64,000 nucleotides of DNA from Phlegmacium glaucopus (lineage: Eukaryota > Basidiomycota > Agaricomycetes > Agaricales > Cortinariaceae): NCBI GenBank assembly GCA_015039465.1, contig MU130549.1, positions 80,107-144,106 on the forward strand, read 5' to 3'. Under the pieces are notes generated by a model. That model did no database searches and was not told the origin of the DNA. It saw nothing but the letters and a program-made list of their open reading frames with translations. This document shows, piece by piece, positions 9,482 to 20,870 of the stretch. Each line of letters opens with the position of its first letter. The stretch's first letter is position 1. The position numbers and the translations under genes are program-made.

Positions 9482-10721
9482 AGCGTAACAGTTGGAAAAT
9501 TGATAAGCCGGTGCACTTCAGTCCTCTCAACCTCTAAGTTGCACAACCGAAAAAGATCCAGTAGTTGGGTGGTAAACAGAGTTCTGATCCGTTGAAAACT
9601 TGCCGGCAGCAAACGGGCTGCCAGAAGATCACAGGGCAACAAGTCCACGCCTTGGCATTGGCAGCTAACCATTGCAATGTTATGAATGCCATTGGTATGG
9701 ACAACTCTGAGGTATGTGCCGTTGCCGGTACCACTCTCTGTCGGCAGATATTGGTGTGAAATAGGGGTTTCTGTTTCTTCCTCCTCCAATTCATCCTCCT
9801 TTTCCCCCAAATCTGCAGGATTTTCAAGGGGTTCATCCCCCAGATTGTCATCTCTAAGTGCCTGCAGATAGCGCATGAATTCTTCATCAGCTTGATCCTC
9901 AAGTGGATTAGCATTGAATCCAGTTTCTGCCATGTCAATGTCATCATCATCGTTCATAGGCTGCCGGTGGGTGGCCTGTGCCGGGGCCGGGGCCACTAGC
10001 GTGGAAAGCCGACCCTGTTCCTCATTGTCTCTCGTGTTCTCTACTCTCTCCAAAAAATTGGTGTGACATCTGAGCGCGTCACAGATAGATACACCAGCAT
10101 GATGCCGGACAAGTAAATACACGCTGACCTCCCACAGCTCAGCTGGCTGAAAGAAAGTCCCGTTCCATTGCTCAATGCGATGGAACGGATTCTCTCTGTG
10201 GGAGACACGCATACATGCTCGGCACATGGGAGTACCCATCCCACAATCTCTACACCTCCATACCACAAAGACACCTTTGTCACAATGCTGGCACTGCTTT
10301 GCTTCGTCGGCCAGTACCTCCCGACTCATAAGGGCTTCCAAAAGACTATCTACACGGGCCACGTACTGCAGAATGTACTCCTTTTGTGTCTGGAACGATG
10401 GAAATGTCAGTATACTTGTAAAGCTGTGCGCAGGATTATGCCCACCCGATATGTCTTTGTATGCTCCGGTGGGGGAGGAGACACATTATCCATCTCGTAT
10501 CAAATAGGCAAGGTCTCTGGTCGATTTGCATTGGCTGATAATGTCTGGCGTGGAGTATCTAATGACTCCAATATTTGTTTCGTCACTATTGTTCCGTCGT
10601 TCCTGGTTTCCGTAATTTTTCTGTGTGTGACTGCATGAGCCGAGTCTGGGTCTCCATCTATCATAGGCTGTTTCCCCCGTTTGCGTTTGCGAACCTTTGT
10701 ATTCGGTACTGTGACAAACAT
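9482..10721 (-). pseudogene. KDZ1 transposase, N-terminal part (CxC2)
   Basis: Minus-strand transposase start. From the ATG at 10721 a basic, lysine/arginine-rich segment runs to an in-frame TGA (10500-10502). A short stretch and a probable intron follow, then the frame 10362 to 9482 with the CxC2 cluster characteristic of KDZ transposases (CQHC, CRDC, CRAC, and PFHRIEQW followed by a LRH-type motif). The acidic linker and the THNG-containing segment align with KDZ2. The coding sequence stops abruptly at the palindrome junction, before the DGNF and YDIACQY catalytic segments. Dead by truncation and nonsense. A plausible missing piece, inverted, lies at 6190-6702. Confidence 0.88.
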
Positions 10722-10794
10722 GGCAGTAAAATCAAAGAAATTTGAATACAACAGCCTTCAATTGAATCATAATCGGCACCACATGTGTGCCTGA

Positions 10795-11195
10795 GGTAGC
10801 CGGCCTCATGTTCAGAGTAGCTGGCCTTCCATCTACAATCACCGGCCTCATGTTTAGGTAGCCGGCCCCATGTATGCGATGACTGGCCTGATGTTTACCA
10901 TATCCAGCAGTATGTTTAGGGTAGCTGGCCTTCCGTGTACAATCACCGGCCTCATCTTTAAGGTAGCCAGCCTCATGTATTCAATATCTATGATGTGTAG
11001 GATAGCCAGCAGTATGTTTACGATAACCGGCCTCTTGTTTATGGGAGCCGGCCCCCAGGTAATGGTAGCCGGCCCCATATTTACACTGACCGGCCTCATG
11101 TTTACAAGGTCTGGTTGATACCTTGTTCTATACTTTGGTAGCCGGCCCCCTCTTCACGTTAACTGGCCTCATGTTTAGTAGGTCAGGGATGGTTG
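10795..11195. repeat. GTAGCCGGCCTCATGTTTA minisatellite
   Basis: About 15 imperfect units of roughly 22-26 bp around the core TAGCCGGCCYCATGTTTA fill the intergenic space between the divergent starts of the KDZ1 transposase and X1. Each unit carries GCCGGC or a one-base variant. The open frames through it are products of the repeat and not genes. Confidence 0.8.
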
Positions 11196-11257
11196 GATTC
11201 TTGGTCCAGCCGATATGATGGTTGATACCTTGTCTTATATTTTGTTGCTTCCCGAAA

Positions 11258-14036
11258 ATGCCCCCAGGAGGTCGCCTGCGTCGAGTGTACAATGTGCAAG
11301 AAAGAGCTGTCATGGATCCTTTCAAAAGTGACTACTTGAACGCAACTTCCCCTAGTGCAAGAAAAACCATTGCACAAGTACATATCATCCCCGCTCTTTT
11401 CAACTATTGGGAAGGAAGTGGGCAGGAAGTTGATCCTAATAAGATACGGGCTCAGACTGAAGTGAGTTGTGGATTATTGCACTTGGCTCGCACCTTACAT
11501 GTAGGATCATAAACTAGGAACTTCTTAAATGGCTCAGGAATGTCTGGCGCTCGCACAAGAAGCCGGTGTTGATAGAAGGTATCAAGTATCGACTGACTGA
11601 TATCTTATGGTGGACCCGGGAACAAGATGTCTTTGCCGAGATTGCATCGATCATGGAGCTGCCGTCTGCCAACACGCATACTCCGGGGTGGTTCCCCAAT
11701 CGCACGATAGCCTCAAAGAATGTCATAGATGCGATGTCGCACGAGGAGAGAGAGAAACTCGACCAGGAAGCAGAAAGAATACGGGTTGAAGGATTGCCGG
11801 TCGAAAGGCAACGCAAGTGAGTGTGCCGATGTTCACCACAAGCTGACCTTAATATTCGTTTTCATAGACTGGCCGAACAAAAGTGGTACTCTCGTTTTTC
11901 AACGACGGCCAAGGAGCGCTACCTTGAAATGGGTCTTGTGTCCATCTCTGTGGTGGCCTATACTGACAAGGCTGGCCACTTTGTTATCGATATGTGAGAT
12001 GCATTGGTCAATATATACAACTCACAATGTCTAATTGGATAATCTGTAGTCATGATGACATTGCCGATCTACTGGGAATTCATTCCAAGGCATTTGAGGA
12101 CATCTATGAAGACAAATCCCAGGAAATGAAACGAACAGTCCTTGAGTATATCAAGACACTTCAGGCAGCAAAGGCCGGCCCTGGTGCCGTGTTGCCTCAG
12201 GAAGTCCTCACCATTCAACTAGATCCTGACAGATTTCCAATTGCACCCCGTCCTGCATCATGGAGTGCAGTTAGTAAGGATGACCTGGAACCAATGTACC
12301 GAGTATATATCACACAACATTATCGTAAGTGACTCCACCCAATATGACCTATGTAACTGATTGACTTACAGGTCTTGCGTGCCAGGACCGGGAACGGCAG
12401 GCACCTTTCCAAAGAATCACTAAGAAACCTTCGGACTTCATTGATGCTCAATACTTACCCAATGGTATCAATGTCAATGATCCCCAGTCCATGAAGCTAG
12501 AAGCTATGATCAAATTCTTTCAACATGTTGCCGCTCGTGAAGCGACCCATGGTGTACAACATGCCTTCCGGTTCAAGGCAGTACTCTATAGTCGCAAAAA
12601 TGGATCCCTTCGAGCTGCCCGTTACAATGATGGCGATGCCGAGTCAGACCAGGTGCCAGCACAGAAGAAGAGGTGACCAAAGGCTCGCAGACAGGCAGAT
12701 GTACAACGGCAGTTTGTGGCACCGGCACTATTGGAGGGAGATGGGCTGGCAGATGGCATCCATTCCACTTTGCAGCTCCCTCACACACCGGCACCTGCCG
12801 CTCATGTCGCCGGGATTCCGCCAGCAATCTCCAACCCTAGCCTTGCAGGTGACTCACACCTCCAGCAGGAGACAGGTCACCACGTGACCATCATGCCAGT
12901 CCCGGCGTTAGCATTGGCACCGGCACCAGTCCATCCTCAGATACAGGAACTCCCATTATTGAATATGGCACCAGCACTTGACTCTGGGATGCTGGTACCG
13001 GCACTGGTTCCATTCCAAGAAGTGGAGCTGGTAGAACAAGCAAGACTGGCAGCAGGTCACCATGCAACCATCATGCCAGCACCGGCACTGGCACCAGTCC
13101 ATCCTCAGATACAGGAGCTCCCATTAGGGACCGTCAAAGTTGACCGTATTCGTATTCGTATTCGTATTTGACCGCATTATATAATATAATTTAAAGTCCG
13201 ACACACGGCCTTTGCGTCACATCGGATTCACGATAACACTTCACTCAAGTTCACTATGCCCTCACAAACAGTCCAACTCCTTAATGACTACATCATGTCT
13301 ATGGTGTTTAGAAAACTATTTACCCCTCCTGAAAGAAGGACAATCGACAGCATATGCAGCAAGAATCTATGCTTGATTTGGATTCTCTCACTGCAATACT
13401 TAGTTCTCATTATCCTAATGGTCAACACCATGTTCCCAAGGCTGGAAACCTTAATTTAGCATGGGAGTATGCCCAGAAAGATCATTTCATAAACATGCTG
13501 GGTGTAACTCCAGTGCTCCACTGTTTTTCAAACAATCCTTAATCTCATTGAAGAACATCCTGTATTCACTAGCCTTGGTTGCTTTGGCCATATTGAAATA
13601 AGTGTAATATGAAAATGAGTGTGAATTAGAGGAAGGGTTTTCACCATAGGTGTTGCGTCGAGAGGTATTGAGTTTGACAGCAATGCTGCAGATTATGCAG
13701 GTCACAAAATGGTCACAGTTGACTTTGAATTTTATATTATATAATGCGGTCAAATACGAATACGAATACGAATATGGTCAACTTTGACGGTCCCTATTAT
13801 TGGATGTGCCACCCGACTCTGGAATGCTGGTACCGGCACCAGTTCCAGTCCAGGAAGTTTCAAGACCGGCAGGCTCTAGAAGGTCGGCACGTCAGAAGCT
13901 GGGTCAACACCCCCCACAGGGACTACCGGCCCAAGTCGAAGAACTTGCAAAGGATTCCAGAGCAACTAGAAAGTCGGCACGTCAGAAACCAGCACCGGCA
14001 TTGATGCCAGTGAAAGGCATGAGGCATAAGCGTTGA
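11258..14036 (+). pseudogene. Accessory gene X1 (KDZ1), unknown function
   Basis: Multi-exon gene beginning at the ATG 11258. Exon ends are readable: the donor after CAGACTGAA (GTGAGT, ~11461), acceptor AACTAG near 11518, donor GTGAGT near 11818, acceptor near 11867, donor GTGAGA near 11995, acceptor near 12050, donor GTAAGT near 12326 and acceptor near 12371. The protein matches X2 of KDZ2 along most of its length: a segment ending PALFNYW, then KNVIDAMS, YLEMGL..VVAYTD, H-D-D-I-A, and APFQRI with HAFRF. Intron positions and phases also match X2. The 3' part is Pro/Ala-rich. An in-frame TGA (~12674) and the MITE at 13127-13794 break it. No known domain recognised. Confidence 0.78.
13127..13794. 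mobile_element. 668 bp MITE with GGGACCGTCAAAGT inverted repeats
   Basis: The ends are perfect or near-perfect inverted repeats of ~60 bp starting GGGACCGTCAAAGTTGACC and containing three to four TATTCG units. The flanks (CCCATTA | TATTATTGG) fit a short AT-type duplication, but it is ambiguous because an ATT run is present. An older direct repeat at about 12945-13030 shows what the uninterrupted X1 sequence looked like. The interior carries short remnants of coding sequence on the minus strand, no transposase. Confidence 0.75.
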
Positions 14037-14527
14037 TTGTAATTACAGTACTTGCTGGGAAACTGCTAAGCCCCCCTGTAACTATATTTCAGCGTGATTC
14101 CAATTGAAATATCAGACCTTGCCTCTTGGTCTATTGCCCGGGGTAGATCAGGCAGTAACATCTGAAAGAGTCTATGTGTCCATGTAACATTTCAATTTTT
14201 TGTGTTATTTACAGGCAAAAGAAAGAAGCTACTGTAAATGGTTCACAAGAGGATTATATACAAGGCATTTCAAGAAGACGTATGAAACCACAAGGCGGCC
14301 AACTCATTCCTCCCTTCGCCTTTTTGATGTGGGCTCATCCACGGGTGTGTCAGCTGAACGTTTTGATGAGGTGCTGGTGGCCGGTGGAAGGGAGGGTGCC
14401 GGCAAATGTGTTCGTGGTGACCGGCGAAGTTGAGACATCGGCTGTGCTGGCGAATGTGATCAGGACCGGGTGTTTGGGGGGTCAGGTGAACGATGAGGAG
14501 GATTGCCGGGGACCTCAAGCAGGGTCG

Positions 14528-16264
14528 TCACCCCAGAGGCCTCCTCCTGTGAGGTTTGGGGGTTGGGGGTTGGAGAGTGACGGCTGGAGGAGGGGGAGGA
14601 GGGGGAGGAGGAGGTGCCATGGTGGAGGGTCCAGGAATGTCCACAGCCGCCTGGATTGCGGCTGGTTCATTCCACCCCGGGGATTCATCTGGGGCCTGTT
14701 CAAACTCCGGTGGATCCTCGATGGGGACTGACACCTCCAGGTTGGCTGGTGCCGGTGCCGGCAGGATATCCTGCAGAGTAACGGCCGGTGTCGAGACCGG
14801 CACCAGCTCAGCTCTGATAAGGGCTGGTGTTACTTGCCCAAGGCCTCGTCCGTCCTCGAGTGCCGGGTTGGCTGGTGGCAGTGGTGCTGGCACCGGCAGA
14901 TCATCCTCGAGAGTAATCGCCGGTGTCGATACTGGCTCAACTCTTACCGGGGCTGGTGTGTCTTCCTGCATGGCCGGTGCACCCTCAAATGCTGGTCCGG
15001 GTGCTCGGTCGACAGTGGGTGCTGATGCCGGCATGTCCAGTCCTTCAATTTCTGCCACAAGGGCCAGTTCTGGCCCCGCCTCCACCGTCTCCTGTCCCTC
15101 CTGCTCTGGAACCAGGTCCTTGAGAAGTTCTTCAGCTCGTCGAACACGCTGGAGAAGGTCCAAGACCTGTTGCTCCCTCAGCTCTAACCGGTCCACAATC
15201 TGCTGGCATATATTCCGGTTGACGTCGAGCTCATCGGTCAATGAATCCAGCAGCCCATCGGTGGTCTCCAACCTCTGTGTGAGGTCCGCAATCTGAAGTC
15301 GAGCGACCTGGAGCTCATCAATGACCTCATGAACAATGTGCTCCAGGTCACTGTCGTCGTCTTGGCAGGAACATATTAATTAAGAGACAGGTACTCAAGC
15401 AACAGACTCACCCTGTTCCAACTGCCCAAATGACCTACCAGGGGCCTCATCATCATCGCTCGACAGGACCAATGGTCTGCTCTTCACAGCCTTCTTGGTC
15501 GGTTTTTTGACACGGATCTTTGGTGCCGGTGCTGCTCTTGGTGCCGGTGCTGCTTTTGACTGGACAGGGGCAGCCGGTGCTGGTGCGGCACGATTGCTGG
15601 TATCCATGCTCTCACCCTCCTCGTCGATATCAACACACTTCATCTTTACCTTGGCACAACTCACACAGGCCCTGCCCACGCCGGCCTGTGCCACGCACTG
15701 CATTTCCTGATAAAACCTCACTATCACCCACTGAAGAGAACTACATCAACCCCACGAACTACGTACTACTTGCGGTCTGTCCCCACCGCAGGTACATCAC
15801 CGTTTGGGGGGGAGATGCAGGGATTGGGCGTCGTTGTTCACGATTTTGTTGTCTAGGAGCTGGGGGTGGGGGTGGAGTGACGGCCGTGGCTCGATTGCTG
15901 GTGGGATGTTGCCTCTCAAAGTCTTTCAAGACTTGAGCCTGCCGATCCCAAAAGGCAGTATCTAAGGTGTTGCCCTTTTTTGCTTGGCGCCAGTTGTCGG
16001 TGAATATCCAAAGGAATCGCGGCACGTCGAACTCTTGTTGGATCCCGGCTATCCTCTCGTGGCGTGTGCGCATCAACGTGTCCTAGTGTCAAAGCAGTAT
16101 CTTTAGTGACATTGTATGATGAACAGGAATAAATAACCACTTACTACAGACTTCCGTTCACTCTTGAACGCCGTTTCAAGTGTTCCTGCCACTACCGAAG
16201 CCCTGAAAATGTTGTCGATGTTGTCAATTTGAGTCCGGATGTCGGCAGCCGTGTGTGAAGACAT
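14528..16264 (-). pseudogene. Accessory gene Y1 (KDZ1), half Zn2Cys6 cluster plus coiled coil
   Basis: Minus-strand gene: exon 1 16145-16264, intron 16083-16144, exon 2 ~15800-16082, an interruption at ~15713-15799, exon 3 15412-~15712, intron 15361-15411 and exon 4 14528-15360. Exon 2 (FLWIFTDNWRQ) aligns with FLYVFLNSWNRQ of Y2. Exon 3 has the second half of the cysteine cluster (C-x2-C-x6-C in CVSCAKVKMKC) and a SIM-like LVLSSDDDEAPG. Exon 4 is a coiled coil followed by Pro-rich repeats and PAVTLQPPTP, also matched in Y2. The first half of the cluster is missing exactly where an LTR end fragment sits, so the zinc domain is probably broken. Confidence 0.72.
15728..15799 (+). repeat. Gypsy LTR 3'-end fragment inside Y1
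   Basis: About 70 bp (ACTACATYAACCCC, ACTACTTGCGGTCTG, CCACCGCAGGTACATCA) matches the last ~70 bp of the LTR ending at 4291 with few differences, and homology stops at the same TACATCA end. It interrupts Y1 at the point where the first half of the zinc cluster is expected. Confidence 0.65.
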
Positions 16265-16485
16265 TCTTGGGTAGCAGCAGGTAATTGGGGTTCTATCGGG
16301 AGTTTGTTAGATGTGTAGGGAGGCCGGCAAGCTTGGCATCGGCACTCACCTGTGGTAGAGTTAAAAAAAGAGACGAACTTGATGGCAACTTGGAGTCAAC
16401 ATACAACATGAACGTACATGTGACCTACCAAATATATGCAAACAGACGTGATCAACTAACGCTGGACTGATCAATCTACATCAAG
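16265..16485. promoter_or_regulatory. Shared intergenic promoter region of Y1 and S1
   Basis: 221 bp between the divergent ATGs of Y1 (minus) and S1 (plus). The same divergent arrangement is found at 23214-23437 in KDZ2. It contains two CGGCA words; no clear TATA box was identified. Confidence 0.45.
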
Positions 16486-17360
16486 ATGGCCTCCACAATC
16501 GATCACAATCGTCTCCAGGGTACCTCCAATTGGATACCAGAAGGTTATGTTCTCATCATAGGACCTGACGATAAAGAATACGTCGTGCCTGAGTTCATGG
16601 TGCCGGCACTCCATCAAATGTTTGATGGTTATCGAAAGAAGGTGGATTTGGATGTTTTTCGTGGTGCAGGCAGTGTGAGTAGCCTCACGTTATCCTGAGT
16701 TGGCCCCAAAGGATGTCAGTGTCCTAGTGAGGCATGGGTGCACTATGCCGGCACATTGGGCACAGTGACTCCCAGCATGCCGGTCTGTGAATGATATGGC
16801 GGCACATTGGCCATCGGCATGATGTGCCGGGATATTGATAATTGCCTTGCCGGCCTGTCATAGTGGCAATAAACCGTTGCTACTTAGCGCAATCCTAGCT
16901 CCACATGCCAGTTTGTGGCAGTGGCGCCGGCACAGAAACACCAGCCAGTCATTTGCCATTCATACCTCATAAATATTGTCAGGTGCATGACTTCAATAGT
17001 CCGAACTTTAATGTCATTGGAGAGGGCAAAGTAATGGCACCAACAATTCCTGTGAGTTCAAAACCGTCATGTTAGGCCGACATTTTACTGAGTGAATTCT
17101 AGGGAACCAGCGACCGTGAGCGTTTGTCGGCGCATGCTGAGGTGTTGGCTCTGCAGCAAAGGCTTGGGATATCATACAAAGATGCTTCACATCACCTCTA
17201 TATATCGGAGCTGGAGAGGATGAAGTCGGATGAGAAGATGTACAAAGCCTTCGCCAATTTGCAAGCCTCAACGGAGCAGGCACTCAGAACAGCATACAAA
17301 TCAGTCCGTAACATTGATGGTACGCCCTCTGACACTGCACCGTCCCAAAGCAAAGAGTAG
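16486..17360 (+). CDS. Accessory gene S1 (KDZ1), small conserved protein
   Basis: join(16486..16674,16983..17051,17103..17360), predicted 171 aa. The introns have donors GTGAGT in both cases and the joined frame is open to the TAG at 17358. The N-terminal part carries GPDDKEYVVPEFMVPALHQ; the C-terminal exon has LQQRLGISYKDASHHLYISE, which aligns with the same region of S2 (AQKLGLSYKDAAHRLYMAE). The second exon also keeps a G-x-V-x-x-P pattern shared with S2. Helical, no signal peptide or membrane segment, family unknown. It is the accessory gene nearest to the element terminus. No disabling mutation seen. Confidence 0.72.
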
Positions 17361-17463
17361 CATGTAGTTTACAATCATATAGAGTATTTACATGTGGTTC
17401 CTTCCCAGTATAATATTCCATCGGAAATCCAGTGTGCCGGCACCTACTGCCACAGTATGTGTG

Positions 17464-17654
17464 GCACTGGCACTAACTATGACACCAGCACTAACTATGA
17501 CACCAGCACTAACTATGACACCGGCACTAACTATGACACCGGCACTAACTATGACACCGGCACTGACTCTGACACCGGCACTAACTATGACACCGGCACT
17601 GACTCTGACACCAGCACTAACTATGACACCGGCACTGACTCTGACACCGGCATT
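17464..17654. repeat. 18-bp tandem repeat ACTAACTATGACACCGGC
   Basis: About ten head-to-tail 18-bp units differing at few positions (ACTAACTATGACACCGGC, with ACTGACTCTGACACC variants). Most units carry CCGGCA across the junction. The repeat length is a multiple of three, so several frames stay open through it; these are not genes. Confidence 0.9.
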
Positions 17655-17934
17655 TGGCAGGTGCCAGTTTCCACTTGTTTTGGGCCCTACCATTGGTGGC
17701 CATACCGGTACTGAGGCTGGCACCGCTGGCTTCTCATGGCATAAGAATTGGATCCAAGTTTACATAAGCAAGCTAGATGCTAAGAAATATGCAATTTCAT
17801 ACTTGTCTGCTGACATGGATCCAAGGCAATGTAACTGGTCGGCCACCTGACCTTGCTTACCACATGTTCTATGACATAAATACCACTGCCACTTATTCAA
17901 GGTGAGCCGGTTACATTCCAATGGAAGGCCAATG

Positions 17935-18560
17935 AGGCTCCAAATGTCAGATTAACTTTGGTATTTCCCATGTCAACGTTCTATGAAGTGAAAAGCAATT
18001 CCAAATTACTCTTCGTTTCTTTCATTTGAGTATGAATCAGACAAGGAGTCAATACTCACCCCACTCTGATTCTCCCAACGCCAAGAGGCCGGGGCCTTAT
18101 TTTACCCTGGGCCAGTGTCTTGCTGGTGTATGCTATACTTCTGAGGAAGGATATACAACATTCCCCCTAATTGTTCAGTAGTTCCGACTTCTATAATTTG
18201 TATTATCTTTCGGGTCAGGCCTGTGAATGCTACCGGCACCCTGTATTGAAACTGGCATCCCAACTGCCGGTCCCCACTGCCGGTGCCATGGCCAGTGGCT
18301 GCCAGACACAGGAACCTATGCCACCAGCACTTGGCTGTTGCGGCTTCATCGGCCTCAAGTTGGAATCTTGTCAAAATAACTTTGGTATTTCCCATGTCAA
18401 AGTCTTATGAACCGAAAGCGATTCCACATCGAACTTACTCTAAGTTTGTTTGATTTGAATATTACTGAGCCAAGAAGTTAAGAGTCACCGACGATGTGAT
18501 GCCCACAAATGCCAAGAGGCCGGGGCATTATTTAAACCTGGGCCAGTGCATGGGTCTGTG
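17935..18560. repeat. Two ~120-bp direct repeats in KDZ1 subterminal region
   Basis: The block TAACTTTGGTATTTCCCATGTCAA ... AATGCCAAGAGGCCGGGGC...CCTGGGCCAGTG occurs at about 17950-18115 and again at about 18372-18545 with moderate divergence. No gene is seen between 17361 and 18686. Confidence 0.7.
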
Positions 18561-18686
18561 GTCACTCAGATGCATGACTCCCTACTACTTATTACTGTAC
18601 ACTATATTCTCCGAGGATGAAGATATGACAGTTCACAAATTGTTCAAGTCGGCACTAGGGTCAGTAGTGCCGACTTCTACATCTTC

Positions 18687-19907
18687 GAGGTCTTTACACT
18701 CCCCCACGTCTTCCTGGAGGATTCCTGGAGGATTCCTGCCATTCCTGGTAGGAATACCAGGATTCCAGGAGGAATTTGCTACCAGCCAATTTCCTCTGAT
18801 TTCCCCTGAAATTGACAATTCCTTGTTCTTCCTAATCCAGGTATAAATTTCCTTGATTACCAGGAATCCACCAGGAATCCGGGAATTCCTAGGATCTAAT
18901 CCACCAGGAATCCACCAGGAATCCTTGGAATTCCTGGTACTACCATTAAATAGTATTTATTATTAATATTTAAAGGTAAAATACTAAAACATAAGTTAGT
19001 TGTAATTCATACATATATAGGTTAACATATATTAAAGGTGGCAATGCCTTGCTGCCATTTGAGTTTTGAATTTTGTTCAGGCTGCGAGGTTTGATCATGT
19101 GACCACATGTGACCACATGTGACACATCAGAATCCTAGAGGAATCCAGGAGGAATCCAGAAATTCCTGACAAATGAGATTATTCCTGGTGGATTTCTAGT
19201 AAATTCTGGCTGGATTCCTAGTGTTCCTGGTGATTCCTGGTGGATTCCTGGTTGGTGACAGTTGTGATTGTAAAGAAAGTGCTGTTGAGATGTGTCACAC
19301 CTCACAGCTTGAACAAAGTTCAACATTCAAATGGCAGTAAGGCATTGCCACCTTTAATAGATGTTAACCTATATATGTATGGATCACAATTAACTTATGT
19401 ATTGCTATTTTACCTTTAAATAATATTTAATGGTAGTACAGGAATACTAGGAATCCACCAAGAATTTACTAGGAATCCACCAGGAATAATCTCATTTATC
19501 AGGAATTCCTGGATTCCTGCAGGAAGATATGGGGGAGTGTAAAGTTCAGGATTAAACAATGTATAAGTAATTATAAATGATAATAGCTACCCCTCTCTAA
19601 GGGGTAGAGTTTTTAGTATTAAATTAAAGAAATTAATATGTGTATGACAAAAAAAACTAAGAAAATTTGATTGAAATGATGGTGTAGAAATAATAGTCCT
19701 GGGAATTCACCTGGAATTCATCTGGAATCCACCAGGAATTAACCAGGAATTAACCAGGAATCCCAGGAATTTACTAGGAATTTACCAGGAATCCTCCAGG
19801 AATATTCTCATTTACCAGGAATTCCTGGATTCCTCCTGGATTCCTGGAGGAATCCGGGCAGTCCGTGCGGATTCCTGGAGGAAGACGTGGGGGAGTGTAA
19901 AGTTCAG
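18687..19907. mobile_element. KDZ3-related non-autonomous elements, nested
   Basis: The left end GAGGTCTTTACACTCCCCCA and the first ~150 bp match the left end of KDZ3 (45610). Two right ends of the same type (GGGGGAGTGTAAAGTTCAG) occur at 19549 and 19907, so at least two copies are involved. Between them run GGAATCC/GGATTCC-rich arrays. The part 18687-19549 is a fold-back: sequence at ~18940-19130 returns inverted at ~19255-19440. No coding capacity, and no convincing target duplication is visible at either pair of ends. Confidence 0.72.
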
Positions 19908-20480
19908 ACTATCATTCCTTGTTGAATAATATAGTATAGGTAGTAGTGAGTCGTCTTTACTACTATACAGCGAGGAAGAGCCATTCAACTTGCGGTAGAA
20001 GAAGTACTGGCAGTAGTAGCCAGTAGTTCTTCTACTACAAGTTATATCCTTCCTCAGACAATGCACTGTACATTACTAGTAGCCGGCTTCACCAGTGCCG
20101 AGGTATCAACCCCGGTGTAATGTCCGGTGGTCCAGTTTGCTGACATAACACTGGATCCAATGCACATCTGCCGGTCCTAGTGCCGGCAAACTGCTGGCTT
20201 CACCATGTCATGTCCTTCCTAGGACCGGTGGTCGGTGCCGGAGCCATCACCGGTAGTACATTTGTATTCAGTCATTTATTAAAACCGCATTTGGGCCCAA
20301 TTTACTGCACGCAATTCAGCACTGCCAATGACCGGTCGTCGCTGGCACCGGTCGTCAGTGATGTGCCGGTGCCAAAGGCTGGTAGCAGACTCACTTCCGG
20401 CGTTGGTGCCGGTCATAGTGCCCATGTCAGCCTGCCAAGTTGTTAGTGCCGGTGCCATGGCCAGTGGTACATTAGTAGTG

Positions 20481-20870
20481 AGGTGATTGATGCATTGCCT
20501 TGGAACCATTCATCTCAGCAAAATAGAACCTATGACATTGCTTATTTCATGGGGTCTATCTTGCTGACATACAACTGGATACAATGCAATGTTGATTTCT
20601 TATCTGGAATGAGTGCCGATGGCAGACTCACTTCCAGCGTTGGTGCCATTAGTGCCGGTCATAGTGCTGGCGTCAGCACTGCCGATGACCATTACGGGTT
20701 CTGTGCCGGTGCCATCATCGGTGGTATATTAGTAGGGAGTGATTGATGCATTGCCTTGGAACCATTCATCTCAGCAAACTGGAAACTACAAAATCGCTTA
20801 TTTCATGGGGTCCATCTTGCCTGACATACAACTGGATACAATACAATGTAGTTGTTTCTCTGGAACGAGT
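20481..20870. repeat. 257-bp tandem duplication in KDZ1 subterminal region
   Basis: GTGATTGATGCATTGCCTTG and the following ~130 bp occur at 20481 and again at 20738. The whole stretch 20080-21000 is dense in CCGGCA and CCGGTGCC words and holds no supportable gene. Confidence 0.8.

Noticed and set aside
10768..10775. ATAATCGG as the missing left target duplication of KDZ1
   Set aside because: It matches the right flank but lies inside the element and is not followed by a KDZ1-like terminus; an 8-mer match by chance is expected in a window of this size.
14556..15296. Gly/Ser-rich 246-codon frame on the plus strand
   Set aside because: It is the complement of the Pro/Ala-rich and coiled-coil exon of Y1, which is supported by homology to Y2.
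17464..17654. CRISPR-like array
   Set aside because: The repeats are contiguous 18-mers without unique spacers and the genome is eukaryotic.
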